Source: Bacillus sp. AFS088145 (GTDB taxonomy: Bacteria > Bacillota > Bacilli > Bacillales > Bacillaceae_G). From it: DNA of 40,642 bases. Shown here one piece after another: positions 19,641-28,961 of the stretch. The notes below the pieces were generated by a model, which made no database searches, had not been told where the DNA came from, and saw only the letters and a program-made list of their open reading frames with translations. A program made the translations under genes and the position numbers. Positions within the stretch are counted from its first letter, which is position 1. Every line of letters starts with the position of its first letter. The stretch is from the NCBI RefSeq assembly GCF_002564465.1, contig NZ_NUUX01000039.1, positions 1 through 40,642 on the forward strand, in the 5' to 3' direction.

Positions 19641-21299
19641 CTACTTCATCATTGGGATGTTTACGCCTTTTGCTTTCGCAGTTTCAACAGCTAAATCATA
19701 ACCTGCATCAACGTGACGAACTACACCCATTCCTGGATCTGAAGTTAATACTCTTTCAATACGTTTTGCAGCTGCATCAGTACCGTCAGCAACGATTACC
19801 ATACCAGCATGTAAAGAGTAACCCATACCTACTCCACCACCGTGGTGTACACTTACCCAGCTTGCGCCATTTACACCATTAATAAGTGCATTTAGAATTG
19901 GCCAGTCAGCTACTGCATCACTACCATCTTTCATACTTTCTGTTTCACGATTTGGAGATGCTACTGATCCACAATCTAAGTGGTCACGACCGATTACGAT
20001 TGGAGCTTTTAATTCGCCATTTTTAACCATTTCGTTAATGATTTTACCGAATTTAGCACGCTCACCGTAACCTAACCAACAAATACGTGATGGTAAACCT
20101 TGGAACGCAACCTTTTCACGAGCCATACGGATCCAGTTACATAAATGCTCGTTATCAGCAAATTCACGTAAAATTACTTCGTCTGTTTTGTAAATATCTT
20201 CTGGATCACCAGAAAGTGCTACCCAACGGAAAGGACCTTTACCTTCACAGAATAATGGACGAATAAATGCAGGTACGAAACCTGGGAAATCAAATGCATT
20301 TTTAACGCCTTCATCTAAAGCAACTTGACGAATATTATTACCGTAATCAAATGCTAGTGCACCACGTTGTTGCATCGCTAAAATTGCTTCAACATGAACT
20401 GCCATACTATGTTTTGCACGTTTAATTACTTCATCTGGATTTAGGGCACGAAGTTTCTTTCCTTCTTCCATTGTCATTCCGATCGGTAAATAACCATTTA
20501 ATGGATCATGTGCTGAAGTTTGGTCAGTAATTAAATCAGGTACAAAATTACGTTCAACTAATTGAGGTAAAATTTCAGCAGCGTTACCTACTAAGCCGAT
20601 TGCTAAAGCTCTTCCTTCGTTTTTAGCTTCAGTAGCAAGTTGTAATGCTTCCTCTAAATCGTGAGTTAACACGTCACAATATCTAGTGTCAATACGACGT
20701 TGAATTCTAGTTTCATCTACATCAATACCGATTACAACTCCACCATTCATAGTTACAGCTAGAGGTTGAGCTCCACCCATACCACCAAGACCTGCAGTAA
20801 TTGTAATTGTACCTTTTAAGCTTCCACCGAAATGTTGTTTAGCAGCTTCACCAAATGTTTCATAAGTACCTTGTAAGATTCCTTGTGTACCGATGTAAAT
20901 CCAGCTACCAGCAGTCATTTGACCGTACATCATTAAACCTTTTTCATCTAATTCACGGAAGTGTTCCCAAGTTGCCCATTTTGGAACTAAGTTTGAGTTT
21001 GCTAATAAAACTCGTGGTGCATCTTCGTGAGATTTAAATACTGCAACTGGTTTGCCTGATTGAACTAATAATGTTTCATCGCTCTCTAATTTCTTTAATG
21101 ATTCAATAATTGCATCAAAGCTTTCCCAGTTTCTTGCTGCTTTACCGATTCCACCGTATACAACTAAATCTTCTGGTCTTTCTGCTACTTCTTCGTCTAA
21201 GTTGTTTAATAACATACGAAGTGCTGCTTCTTGAATCCAACCTTTAGTGTTTAATTCAGTACCTCTTGGCGCTTTTAAAGATCCTTTTGTGATTTCCAT
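19641..21299 (-). CDS. hutU: Urocanate hydratase HutU
   Basis: Adds water to urocanate to form imidazolonepropionate, using tightly bound NAD+ as an electrophile. The 552-residue protein has the diagnostic NAD-binding [20 protein letters not shown] segment (about 170-190), the conserved cysteine region [12 protein letters not shown] near residue 405, and the C-terminal [17 protein letters not shown]. Length is normal. The ATG follows AGAGGTGG. It is 17 nt after hutH and immediately before hutI. Confidence 0.97.
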   Translation of the reverse strand: MEITKGSLKAPRGTELNTKGWIQEAALRMLLNNLDEEVAERPEDLVVYGGIGKAARNWESFDAIIESLKKLESDETLLVQSGKPVAVFKSHEDAPRVLLANSNLVPKWATWEHFRELDEKGLMMYGQMTAGSWIYIGTQGILQGTYETFGEAAKQHFGGSLKGTITITAGLGGMGGAQPLAVTMNGGVVIGIDVDETRIQRRIDTRYCDVLTHDLEEALQLATEAKNEGRALAIGLVGNAAEILPQLVERNFVPDLITDQTSAHDPLNGYLPIGMTMEEGKKLRALNPDEVIKRAKHSMAVHVEAILAMQQRGALAFDYGNNIRQVALDEGVKNAFDFPGFVPAFIRPLFCEGKGPFRWVALSGDPEDIYKTDEVILREFADNEHLCNWIRMAREKVAFQGLPSRICWLGYGERAKFGKIINEMVKNGELKAPIVIGRDHLDCGSVASPNRETESMKDGSDAVADWPILNALINGVNGASWVSVHHGGGVGMGYSLHAGMVIVADGTDAAAKRIERVLTSDPGMGVVRHVDAGYDLAVETAKAKGVNIPMMK

Positions 21300-21316
21300 T
21301 TTATTTCCACCTCTTC

Positions 21317-22825
21317 TTATATTTGTGTTTGTTTTGTATAGTTTTTTGCTATGAAATTTTCTTTTAAATAAGTTGTTAATTTTTCAATGTCTTTTGAGAA
21401 TACGCGATCTCTAGTAATTGATGGAACTGTTTTACGAGCATCTTCCATAAATTTTCTAGTTGTTTCAGACATTTTGTCAATTCCTTTATATTCAACACCT
21501 TGCATTGCACAAATACATTCGATTGCTAAAACTCTTCTAGCGTTTTGTAGAATTTGGTAAGCATGACGTGCACCGATTGTACCCATACTTACATGGTCTT
21601 CTTGGTTTGCTGAAGATGGAATTGAATCAACACTTGCTGGATGTGCTAATGTTTTATTTTCAGAAACTAAAGCAGCCGCCACATATTGCATAATCATTGC
21701 ACCAGACTGTAATCCTGGTTCTGGACTTAAAAATGGTGGTAGATCATTTAATTGTGGGTTAACTAAACGCTCAATACGTCTTTCTGAAATATTCGCTAAC
21801 TCAGCAACACCTAATTTAAAGAAGTCCATTGCAAATGCGATTGGTTGACCATGGAAATTCCCACCAGAGAATACATCATCACCGAATAATAATGGATTAT
21901 CAGTAGCTGCATTCATTTCGATTTCTAATTTTTCTTTTGCATAGTTCAGAACTTGCCAGCTTGCTCCATGAACTTGAGGGATACATCTTAATGTATAAGC
22001 GTCTTGAACTCGGATTTCACCTTGTCTTGTTGTTAATTGACTTGTTGCTAAAATATTGCGGTAACGTTCTGCTACTTCAATTTGTTCTTTATATCCACGA
22101 GCAATATGAATTCTTTCATCAAAAACATCTGTAATACCATTTAATGCTTCAAATGTAATAGAAGAAATTAATTCACTTTGATAAGCTAATTCTTCACCTT
22201 CAAGATAAGTAAGAACGCCCATTGCTGTCATTGCTTGAGTACCATTAATTAAAGCTAAACCTTCTTTAGCTTCTAGAGTAATTGGTAAAATTCCTTCTTT
22301 TGCAAGAGCTTCTGCTGTTTCCATACGTTTTCCTTTATAGAAAACTTCACCTTCACCAAGTAAAACTAGCGCTAAGTGAGATAAAGGAGCTAAGTCTCCA
22401 CTTGCACCTAATGATCCTTGAGATGGGATAACTGGGTGAATTTGAGCATTAATTAATGAAAGTAATTTTTCAACTACTACTAAACGTACACCAGAATGAC
22501 CTTTTAACATTGTATTTGCACGAAGTACTAACATCGCTCTTGAAACTAATTCAGGGAAAGGTTCACCAACACCACATGCATGTGAAGCTATTAAGTTATA
22601 TTGAAGTGTTGAAACATTTTCTTTTTCAATTAATACATCACTAAATTTTCCGAAACCTGTTGTGATACCATAAACGACTTTACCATTATTTACGATTTCT
22701 TCAACCTTTTCTCTACATGCTTTTACTGCTACTAAGCTCTCTTCTCCTGCTTTTACATATGCCTTATCGAATAAAATACTTTTCATTTGTTCCATTGTTA
22801 AGCTATTACCAGTTAAAGTTACCAT
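21317..22825 (-). CDS. hutH: Histidine ammonia-lyase HutH
   Basis: Deaminates histidine to urocanate, the first step of the hut pathway. The cofactor MIO forms from the Ala-Ser-Gly triad 141-143 in [16 protein letters not shown]. Other hallmarks are [22 protein letters not shown]-type sequence (MNAATDNPL) and [12 protein letters not shown] chose the ATG at 22825 (MVTLTG), preceded by GGAGGTG, over an in-frame ATG at 22858 that lies inside the terminator region. The product is 502 residues. The gene is downstream of a terminator that HutP should control. Confidence 0.97.
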   Translation of the reverse strand: MVTLTGNSLTMEQMKSILFDKAYVKAGEESLVAVKACREKVEEIVNNGKVVYGITTGFGKFSDVLIEKENVSTLQYNLIASHACGVGEPFPELVSRAMLVLRANTMLKGHSGVRLVVVEKLLSLINAQIHPVIPSQGSLGASGDLAPLSHLALVLLGEGEVFYKGKRMETAEALAKEGILPITLEAKEGLALINGTQAMTAMGVLTYLEGEELAYQSELISSITFEALNGITDVFDERIHIARGYKEQIEVAERYRNILATSQLTTRQGEIRVQDAYTLRCIPQVHGASWQVLNYAKEKLEIEMNAATDNPLLFGDDVFSGGNFHGQPIAFAMDFFKLGVAELANISERRIERLVNPQLNDLPPFLSPEPGLQSGAMIMQYVAAALVSENKTLAHPASVDSIPSSANQEDHVSMGTIGARHAYQILQNARRVLAIECICAMQGVEYKGIDKMSETTRKFMEDARKTVPSITRDRVFSKDIEKLTTYLKENFIAKNYTKQTQI

Positions 22826-22848
22826 TAAAAACACCTCCGAATTTTGTA

Positions 22849-22923
22849 AAAAAAACACAGAAAGAGGCTATGAGACGTAAATAGTAATTTACGAATCATA
22901 GCCCCCTATCATCTAATAAACTA
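22849..22923 (-). promoter_or_regulatory. HutP-controlled terminator/antiterminator in the hutP-hutH gap
   Basis: On the minus strand three UAG triplets (22921-22923, 22913-22915, 22906-22908; spacing 5 and 4 nt) come right after the hutP stop. They overlap the base of a hairpin, GGCTATGA paired with TCATAGCC (22896-22903 with 22866-22873), followed by a T run at 22849-22857. In Bacillus, HutP with histidine binds spaced UAG triplets and prevents formation of this terminator. The arrangement here matches. Confidence 0.85.
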
Positions 22924-22930
22924 TGGGCGA

Positions 22931-23362
22931 TTATATGTGATTAATGCCGAGTCCTGCTGATTCATGCTCCGATCCTTTAATTGGAGCACCAATCGTTCCG
23001 TATAGTGCAACTGCTATCCAGTCGCCCTCGTTCACGTTTTTATAAGGCTTTCCTCTAACAACAGCAAATCTCAGTCCTACTGTTCTAAGAACATCACCTA
23101 ATTGAAAATGACCTCTTGTTACGCCTTGAATTGCTTCAAGTGTTGCATGATATAATGAATGAACTTCTCTATATAGAGCTCCATTGATTACACCATTTTG
23201 TTTGGCAGCGGTTTCAATCGCAGCAACGACCTTTTGGGAATCCATTGTACCGACCTTGCCTACACACCATACAACGTTTTCATTTTTCATTAATTCTTCT
23301 TCATGATCGGTCAAAGCAAGCATCATAGCTGTTCGACCAATTCGTAGACTTTGCTCTGCCAT
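22931..23362 (-). CDS. hutP: Hut operon antiterminator HutP
   Basis: An RNA-binding regulator that, with L-histidine and Mg2+, binds UAG triplets and allows transcription of the hut genes. The 143-residue protein carries the conserved [52 protein letters not shown] (metal-binding histidines), GLRFAVVRG and [20 protein letters not shown] segments and ends GINHI, as in Bacillus HutP (slightly shorter). It is first in the operon, directly before the terminator it should control. Confidence 0.96.
   Translation of the reverse strand: MAEQSLRIGRTAMMLALTDHEEELMKNENVVWCVGKVGTMDSQKVVAAIETAAKQNGVINGALYREVHSLYHATLEAIQGVTRGHFQLGDVLRTVGLRFAVVRGKPYKNVNEGDWIAVALYGTIGAPIKGSEHESAGLGINHI
23269..23282 (-). promoter_or_regulatory. 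Possible CcpA cre site inside hutP
   Basis: TGAAAACGTTGTAT on the minus strand matches 12 of the 14 positions of the cre consensus TGWAANCGNTNWCA, losing the last two. It lies about 124-137 bp downstream of the predicted start site. In Bacillus subtilis the hut operon also has a cre within hutP, which makes the position plausible, but the match is imperfect. Confidence 0.35.
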
Positions 23363-23412
23363 ATCGCTAATACCTCTTACTTACTTTCTCTAATAAACTA
23401 GTATCTGATTAC

Positions 23413-23441
23413 ATTATATGCCAACAATTAGTAAACTTCAA
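23413..23441 (-). promoter_or_regulatory. Sigma-A promoter of the hut operon
   Basis: TTGAAG (23436-23441) and a perfect TATAAT (23413-23418) lie 17 bp apart on the minus strand, about 50 bp upstream of hutP. The remaining gap 23442-23599 is AT-rich, and I see nothing else in it. Confidence 0.8.
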
Positions 23442-23599
23442 TATATTCAGATTATTATTTTTAAAAAATATTTTTTATTAAAACTTGTTGCAATATTCAA
23501 AATATTCATGAGCAAATTATTATTTAAAAAAACTTGTCCATTTATCATCTTTTAATAATAAATTGTTGAATAACAGAAAAAGGGATCATTCGCCGATTA

Positions 23600-24034
23600 T
23601 TAAGCTTTTTTTCTTAACACTAGCTGCCAAGTAACACCAAAACAATCAGTCACCCATGTAACCTTACTAAAATCATTCATTTCTATTGGCCCCATAAGTA
23701 CTTTCCCATCACTCTTCAAGCCACCAAAAATTACATCAAACTCTTCATCGTCTTTGCATTCTAAATAAAAGGAAACAGCCCAAGTAAAATCAGGACAAGA
23801 TTCTTTATCCATATCCAAAACCATAAAAGACTGCCCTAAAATTTCAATGATACCATTTAGAATTTTTCCTTCTACACCTCGGTCATCTTTCGAATATCTC
23901 CGAAGAGAAACGAGTTTTGAATTCGGAAAAGTACGAACATAATAGTTCATTGCTTCCTCCGCATTGCCACTAAACGTAAGAAACGGAGTAATCCTTTGCC
24001 CTGATACAACCGGTATTACTTGTTCTTGTGTCAT
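23600..24034 (-). CDS. VOC-family protein (PhnB / 3-dmu-9_3-mt type)
   Basis: A 144-residue protein with the layout of the glyoxalase/VOC subfamily that includes PhnB-like proteins: RITPFLTFSGNAEEAMNYYV at the start, MVLDMD in the middle, and a C-terminal WVTDCFGVTWQLV. Members are dimeric metal-binding-fold proteins of mostly unknown substrate; some relatives act in resistance or as demethylmenaquinone-like enzymes, but no such role is claimed here. The ATG follows GGAGGG. Single gene. Confidence 0.85.
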   Translation of the reverse strand: MTQEQVIPVVSGQRITPFLTFSGNAEEAMNYYVRTFPNSKLVSLRRYSKDDRGVEGKILNGIIEILGQSFMVLDMDKESCPDFTWAVSFYLECKDDEEFDVIFGGLKSDGKVLMGPIEMNDFSKVTWVTDCFGVTWQLVLRKKA

Positions 24035-24372
24035 CTTTAAAACCCTCCAAACAATTTGAAATTACCTCGTTTTAGAACTAGAAAAAACAGCTGTAAATCA
24101 GCTATTTCCGCTGGAGATTTAGCCTTTAATAAATCTAAATACAAATAGATTGTACCATATTTTTACATATCAAAAAACTTCGCAAGTAAATGAAAATATA
24201 TGCGGAGTAAATAAAGAACGAGCAGACAATTAATGATGTTACCGGCAACCTTTTGCTCTTTCTCACAGAAACATATAGATATGTTAATCCTCAATTCAAG
24301 TATTTCCTAATCTTAACAATTTTCTTCTTTTGTTAATTTTTTAATTATATAATTGTATAAAAGGAGGTTTAT
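24035..24372. other. Divergent intergenic region
   Basis: This 338-bp gap separates the VOC gene from the plus-strand GRDP-like gene, and no ORF is supported. Two weak structures are visible: a small AGCTG/CAGCT hairpin near 24090-24105, and a near-palindrome GTTACCGGCAAC (24238-24249) inside a longer imperfect stem, GAGCA...TGCTC. A TATAAT at about 24349 could serve the plus-strand gene. Confidence 0.4.
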
Positions 24373-25320
24373 ATGAAAAAATTTTTCGGAAGAATTTTTA
24401 AAAGGAATTTAAATAATGATAATGCATACTATAATGATCTTTATAATCAGTTTAATACAAACAACCTAAAAGTAAAATCTAACTTCGCTAATTTATCGTT
24501 CGTTTCTAGACTAGAAAAAGCATGGAAAATGGATTTTCTAGCTAATGTTAAAGAAAGAGTTATGGAAAAAGAAGATTGGAGCAATGAAAAGTATTCCTTT
24601 ATTGAAAGAGAATTAAAGCGCTTTTTCTTAATGGCAGCAATCTTTGAAAACGTTCCAATGTATAGTCAAGAAGTTGATAAAATCTGGCACGAAATGATTT
24701 TATTTACGAAAAGTTATCATAACTTCTGCAAGGCTTTTTGTGGTGAAATGATACACCATGAACCAAATGTTCATAAAGATGGTGCAACCATAGCCGATAG
24801 AAGCGATGCTAGGGCTGTTTATAATTTGTTATATAATACTTTGTTTGAAACGACATCTGTAAATACTTATGTCTTAGGAAATTTAGTTGTTAATTATAAA
24901 AACACTAAAGTTCAAGAATATTTATCGAACAAAACATTTCAAACAAAAAGTTTCGTTTCACATTTAAACTCACAAACTAAAAATAACTTTTTAAACGAGT
25001 TTGCTAGAATTCAAAAAAATTTAGTAGAAAAAGAAAATGAAGATGCAAGAACTAAATACCAATCACAAAAATCTTACCAAAGTTCAGCTAATCGTTCAGC
25101 TTCTAGCAAAAAATCAGATGATGGTCATATTAATTCAACATTTTTAGCTACAAATTCTTTTTTTGCATTAAATGAAAGTTCAAATGATTGTTCAAGCAAG
25201 AGTGATAGTCATCATCATAACTCGCACTCTTCATGCTCTAGTTCATCACATTCCTCATGTTCAAGTTCTCACTCTTCGTGTTCTAGTTCAAGTTGCTCAA
25301 GTTCTGGATGTTCAAGTTGA
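24373..25320 (+). CDS. GRDP/DUF1399-like protein with Cys-Ser-His-rich tail
   Basis: A 315-residue cytoplasmic-looking protein. The segment 97-131, with VDKIWHEMIL, SYHNFCKAFCG and HHEPN, matches the pattern Val-Asp-x-x-Trp-His...Tyr-x-x-x-Cys...Gly...His-x-Pro seen in glycine-rich-domain (GRDP/DUF1399-like) proteins. A helical middle follows. Residues 269-315 are almost only Ser, Cys and His, with six cysteines spaced 5-15 residues apart and a terminal SSGCSS. That tail is unlike its AT-rich neighbours and recalls the Cys-rich ends of TIGR04222-type proteins. Metal binding is a reasonable guess. The start follows AAAAGGAGG. It has its own terminator. Function unknown. Confidence 0.72.
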   Translation: MKKFFGRIFKRNLNNDNAYYNDLYNQFNTNNLKVKSNFANLSFVSRLEKAWKMDFLANVKERVMEKEDWSNEKYSFIERELKRFFLMAAIFENVPMYSQEVDKIWHEMILFTKSYHNFCKAFCGEMIHHEPNVHKDGATIADRSDARAVYNLLYNTLFETTSVNTYVLGNLVVNYKNTKVQEYLSNKTFQTKSFVSHLNSQTKNNFLNEFARIQKNLVEKENEDARTKYQSQKSYQSSANRSASSKKSDDGHINSTFLATNSFFALNESSNDCSSKSDSHHHNSHSSCSSSSHSSCSSSHSSCSSSSCSSSGCSS

Positions 25321-25354
25321 TCCATTGATACTGTCATCCAAGTAAATTTACATT

Positions 25355-25376
25355 AACTCAACCTTAAGGTTGGGTT
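25355..25376 (+). terminator. Terminator after the GRDP-like gene
   Basis: A 9-bp stem, AACTCAACC/GGTTGGGTT (one G-T pair), with a TTAA loop, then AAACTGCTTTATTTTT downstream on the plus strand. The T run begins late, so it is moderately convincing. It lies between convergent genes. Confidence 0.6.
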
Positions 25377-25425
25377 AAACTGCTTTATTTTTAGTAAACT
25401 TTTTCTACTCCTATTTAGGGTAGAT

Positions 25426-25836
25426 TTATCCATTTCTCCTTTCCCCAAAAGGTAAAATAATATAGCTAATTGTAAGCACTAAAATAATAATTGCTAACCA
25501 AAAATTATGAGCCGATTCTCCATTATTTACAATGATAAAACGAATAGTAGCTGTAATCCCTATATATAGAAGATAGCGTATTGGAAAATGATAATTTTCT
25601 TTGAAATATTGAACAATAATTGATATAAATCCAAAATATAAGAAAAATATTAAAACTTTGCTAAATATCTGATGAACATTTTTATTTCCCAATAAAATAT
25701 CGTTAAAAATATAATAAAGTTCTCTGAAAAGGAAATACGCAAGAATCAAGCTCAGTAATAATAAAGATATATTTAATAACATTTGATAAAGCTTGATCAA
25801 CAATTTTCGATTTTTAAACCAACTCATTCCAAGCAT
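25426..25836 (-). CDS. PsiE-like membrane protein
   Basis: A 136-residue protein with four hydrophobic segments (about 14-37, 55-76, 84-103 and 112-130). The loop QYFKENYHFPIRYLLYIGIT, followed by a short Asn-rich stretch, is typical of the phosphate-starvation-inducible PsiE family. Its molecular function is unknown. The ATG has GGAGGAG 4 nt upstream. It probably stands alone; the MpsC gene is 78 bp upstream on the same strand. Confidence 0.82.
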   Translation of the reverse strand: MLGMSWFKNRKLLIKLYQMLLNISLLLLSLILAYFLFRELYYIFNDILLGNKNVHQIFSKVLIFFLYFGFISIIVQYFKENYHFPIRYLLYIGITATIRFIIVNNGESAHNFWLAIIILVLTISYIILPFGERRNG

Positions 25837-25914
25837 TTGTCTCCTCCAGTTTTTTGTCCCTTATAAAAAGCTTTTTTAAATATAAATGATAAACACTAAT
25901 CATTTTTGCTTCTT

Positions 25915-26259
25915 CTATATAATATTCCGATCGAATACAAAAACCGAAATGCCTATATTTTCTTTAACTTTCATATCTGAAAATAGATGGACTAATTTTG
26001 CACCTACAAGTTCCTCTAAACCTTCTGGTGGGTTATTTAAATATAATTCTTGAATCATTTTTGTTCGTGCAGTATGAACCATTTCTGCCCCGTTCATTGT
26101 TCCGGAAATAAATTTTTCAGTTGGAGTCAAATTACCATATAATGTTGAAATGGCCATGTTTTCAACAAACACCGTGTGAATCCGCTCTGGACCTTTTCCA
26201 AACAAATCTTTCCGAAGTTTTCTCATCAAATCATTAAATTCATGTATTTTTTTTGACAT
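25915..26259 (-). CDS. DUF2294 / MpsC-like protein
   Basis: A 114-residue soluble protein of the DUF2294 (MpsC) family. The conserved parts are RKDLFGKGPERIHTVFVENM, LTPTEKFIS, and the C-terminal GISVFVFD. Family members include a component described as part of a membrane-potential-generating system in staphylococci, but a role here is not shown. The ATG is preceded by GAGGCGA. Gene upstream of, and co-oriented with, the PsiE-like gene. Confidence 0.82.
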   Translation of the reverse strand: MSKKIHEFNDLMRKLRKDLFGKGPERIHTVFVENMAISTLYGNLTPTEKFISGTMNGAEMVHTARTKMIQELYLNNPPEGLEELVGAKLVHLFSDMKVKENIGISVFVFDRNII

Positions 26260-26410
26260 TACTTATTCGCCTCAATTTCAATTTTTTTAAATGTTATTGC
26301 TTATCTTTGCACAGTATTCTTTAACCTATTTACTCAGACGAGGAATATTACCTTTGTTTCTATTACATTTTCCACAAAATTACTTCACTTCCCACTTTTT
26401 TGAAAAAAAA

Positions 26411-26467
26411 ATTCCACCAGGAAGACAATTAGCCGATTCATAGGCTTACTGTCTTTCTTGGTGGAAT
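26411..26467 (-). terminator. Strong terminator of the SIMPL gene
   Basis: A long imperfect stem pairs ATTCCACCA at 26411-26419 with TGGTGGAAT at 26459-26467 and continues inward through GAAGACA/TGTCTTTC and a terminal GGCTTA/TAGCC pairing. On the minus strand it is followed by TTTTTTTTTC. Around it, 26260-26410 and 26468-26649 are AT-rich without genes. Confidence 0.85.
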
Positions 26468-26649
26468 AGTTAATTAGCAAAAAATTTACTAAAATACCAA
26501 TCCAATTTAAGTTAAATGAATTTAATAGATCCATAACAAATACATTATTATGTTTCCATATCATCCGGATTTATTATATCTCTAACTGTTTAAATTAACA
26601 ATCATAATGTTAATTATATATATTTCTGTCTAATTCGAATTTTAAACAT

Positions 26650-27384
26650 TTAATAATTTACATAATTAAACATTGCCTGTACTGAAGCAGTTATTTTTAT
26701 TTGACCCTCTTGTATTGGCGTAGTTGGACCGCTGAATGCTGCTGCAGTCATTGTTAATGAGGACATCGGACGTACAACTTGAATTCCTTCTTCTGCTATC
26801 CAAATCGGTATGTTATTAATCGATAACCCTAAGGATTTCGCGATGTTTTCGGCATTCATTTTTGCATTTAAAGTGGCCTTTTGTAGTGCTTCTCCGTAAT
26901 AAGGTTCGGGATTTGATACTTCGAATGTAAGATTCCGTACTTCATTTGCTCCATTTTCAACTGCAACGTCAATCACTTTCCCAACATTTGCAAGATCCTT
27001 TACGATAACTTTGAAAATATGACTCACCCGATATCCTTTAAAAATTTGCTGAGAATCTTGGTAATCAACAATTCGGTCGATTGTATACGAATTCGTTTCA
27101 ATTTCATCTTGTTTAATTCCTATCCCTTTTAATGCTTCAATTATTTTATTCGAAATGATTGCATTCTCAGTTTGAGCCGTTTGTACTTTCATATCTTCTA
27201 CTACCGATCCTAATAGTACAAACGATTGGTCGGGCTTTACTGATACTTCACCTTTTCCTGTTGCTTTAATCGTATAATTAGTATTCATATTGCGTGATTG
27301 GAAAGCACTTTGATATTGAGGGGTTGAATAATCATATCGCATACTTGTTAAGTTATAATTATTTAATGGATAAATCTTTCTCAC
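26650..27384 (-). CDS. SIMPL (DUF541) domain protein
   Basis: A 244-residue protein; residues about 36-240 form a SIMPL domain: YTIKATGKGEVSVKPDQ at the start, alternating with QTENAIISNKIIEALKGIGI, YRVSHIFKVIVKDL, and LQKATLNAKMNAENIAKSLG. Such proteins are often exported oligomers of unknown role, but no signal peptide is seen here. The start is uncertain: GTG at 27384 has AAGGAT directly against it. Later ATGs (residues 15 and 33) have no good site. Monocistronic with a strong terminator. Confidence 0.82.
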   Translation of the reverse strand: MRKIYPLNNYNLTSMRYDYSTPQYQSAFQSRNMNTNYTIKATGKGEVSVKPDQSFVLLGSVVEDMKVQTAQTENAIISNKIIEALKGIGIKQDEIETNSYTIDRIVDYQDSQQIFKGYRVSHIFKVIVKDLANVGKVIDVAVENGANEVRNLTFEVSNPEPYYGEALQKATLNAKMNAENIAKSLGLSINNIPIWIAEEGIQVVRPMSSLTMTAAAFSGPTTPIQEGQIKITASVQAMFNYVNY

Positions 27385-27486
27385 ATCCTTTTAAGATGAA
27401 AAATATTGTATTTATGCCCATTTATTGTATGTATTGAGGGGTTTTTCTGTGATTAGTTCGACTATTGTTATGAGTATATAATCAAA

Positions 27487-27530
27487 AAAGCTTGTATACT
27501 TCGGGAAAATCCCACTGTCTACAAGCTTTT
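27487..27530 (-). terminator. Terminator after the 46-residue ORF
   Basis: An 11-bp stem, AAAAGCTTGTA paired with TACAAGCTTTT (27487-27497, 27520-27530), enclosing a second small GGGA/TCCC pairing. The minus-strand flank is TTTGAT. It lies 30 nt beyond the stop codon of the small ORF. Confidence 0.8.
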
Positions 27531-27560
27531 GCAATTTATATTTACTCAATTATATACGGA

Positions 27561-27701
27561 TTAACAATGATGTTTTCTCTCATCGTTTATTTTTGATTCT
27601 TCTTCATCCAAGATATCTTCATAGTCTTTTTGTTTCCCAATTTCTATTGATACTTCATATTCTGGTACACTGCCATTGTAATATGTAGAATTGCTTTCCA
27701 T
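27561..27701 (-). CDS. Small acidic 46-residue protein
   Basis: ORF from an ATG at 27701, preceded by AAAGGGGAATTC, to TAA at 27561. The product is rich in acidic residues (PEYEVSIEIGKQKDYEDILD), has no membrane segment and ends KHHC. A good ribosome binding site and a terminator directly downstream argue it is real. No family recognised. It is divergent in position from nothing obvious; the SIMPL gene downstream starts about 177 nt away, beyond the terminator. Confidence 0.7.
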   Translation of the reverse strand: MESNSTYYNGSVPEYEVSIEIGKQKDYEDILDEEESKINDERKHHC

Positions 27702-27857
27702 TTGAATTCCCCTTTTTAAATGATCGATTGGAAGTTGTCAGATAATAATTTCGTTTTAAATATGTGAAAATTAATCCACATTTTAATTAAACAAGATAAT
27801 ACCTTTCAATACTATTGGGGGAATTTTATCATTTCCATCTAAAAAAGACTGCTAAAA

Positions 27858-27886
27858 ATACCAATAATTTAGCTAATTCTTGGTAT
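27858..27886 (-). terminator. Terminator after the DUF4822 gene
   Basis: ATACCAA at 27858-27864 pairs with TTGGTAT at 27880-27886, with a possible inner AATT/AATT pairing; minus-strand flank TTTTTAGC. It lies 28 nt past the stop codon. Confidence 0.65.
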
Positions 27887-27914
27887 GAGTACCTTTGAAA
27901 TCAAGTATTGTTTA

Positions 27915-28886
27915 TTAGAAACTAAACATTGGTTTAAAATCGCCTTTATAAGGTTCATGCTCAACAAATACAGTTATATCCTTGCCATCTTTGTCTTTAC
28001 CTGTTCTTTTGTAAGTAAATTTATTATTATTAAGCTCAGTCAACTCAAGAACAGCACCATACTTATTTGTTCCGATTGAAACATGTGCTCTAATTTTATT
28101 TTCGTGGGCAATATCGAAATATCCATAGTCACCACGGCTTTTACCTGTTTCAAGATTGAAAAACTCATATTTATTAGTGTATCCATCAAATTTTGCAAGA
28201 CTAATAAAATTCGTATTATATTTCGTTACGTCATTCCCTTGTTCATCCAATACTTTTGTACCATTCCAAAGTGTTCTACCTAAAATTCTATCACCATCAA
28301 CGTTTTTTACAATCTCTCCTGTTTTAGAATCTAATTTTTTATCAGGATCTGTAAAAGAAAGCTGTTTTTCTTTATAAGGAACATGTTCAACATATACCTC
28401 TACATCATTACCTTTTGCATCTTTCCCCATTCTTTTATAAGTAAATACGTTTTTATTTAGTTTTGTCATATCGACTATAGCTTGGTAATTCATTGATTCA
28501 GAAATTAAAATTCGTTTTTTACCATCATTTGTAATAAAGAATGTTCCTTTATCACCACGACTTTGACCTGTTTTTGCATCAAAAAATTCGTATCTACCTG
28601 ATTTTGCATCATATTTAGCAAGACCAATTAAATTTGCGTTCTCTTTTGTTAAGTCATGATGATTTTTATCATACACTCTTGTACCTTGCCAGTTTGTACT
28701 ACTTAAAATATTAGCCATTACCTGCCCTTTTGTTAATTTGTTCTTTACTTTTTTTGGAGCTTTGTATACTCTTTCTTGCTGTTGTTTACCATGCTCTACT
28801 TGTGCGTTAGCAACAGTATTATAACCTGTTACTACTAGAGATACTCCGAGTAATATTGATGAAATTGTTTTTGTTTTTTTAATCAT
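27915..28886 (-). CDS. Exported protein with two DUF4822 domains
   Basis: A 323-residue protein with a signal peptide (MIKKTKTISSILLGVSLVVT, likely cleaved after ANA, residue 28) and two tandem copies of a roughly 110-residue domain (about 58-172 and 202-318). Both copies carry NWQGT/LWNGT-type starts, a LAKYD or LAKFD strand, YEFFDAKTGQSRGD/YEFFNLETGKSRGD, FTYKRMGKD/FTYKRTGKD and VEHVPYK/VEHEPYK. The match to DUF4822 is from memory. Function unknown; secretion suggests a surface or extracellular role. A clear internal duplication. The start follows GAGGAGAC. Confidence 0.85.
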   Translation of the reverse strand: MIKKTKTISSILLGVSLVVTGYNTVANAQVEHGKQQQERVYKAPKKVKNKLTKGQVMANILSSTNWQGTRVYDKNHHDLTKENANLIGLAKYDAKSGRYEFFDAKTGQSRGDKGTFFITNDGKKRILISESMNYQAIVDMTKLNKNVFTYKRMGKDAKGNDVEVYVEHVPYKEKQLSFTDPDKKLDSKTGEIVKNVDGDRILGRTLWNGTKVLDEQGNDVTKYNTNFISLAKFDGYTNKYEFFNLETGKSRGDYGYFDIAHENKIRAHVSIGTNKYGAVLELTELNNNKFTYKRTGKDKDGKDITVFVEHEPYKGDFKPMFSF

Positions 28887-28961
28887 TTTAATTGTCTCCT
28901 CAAATTTTTATCGTTATTTATATAATCTCCAATTATTCTTACAATTGGTCATGAACTTTAT

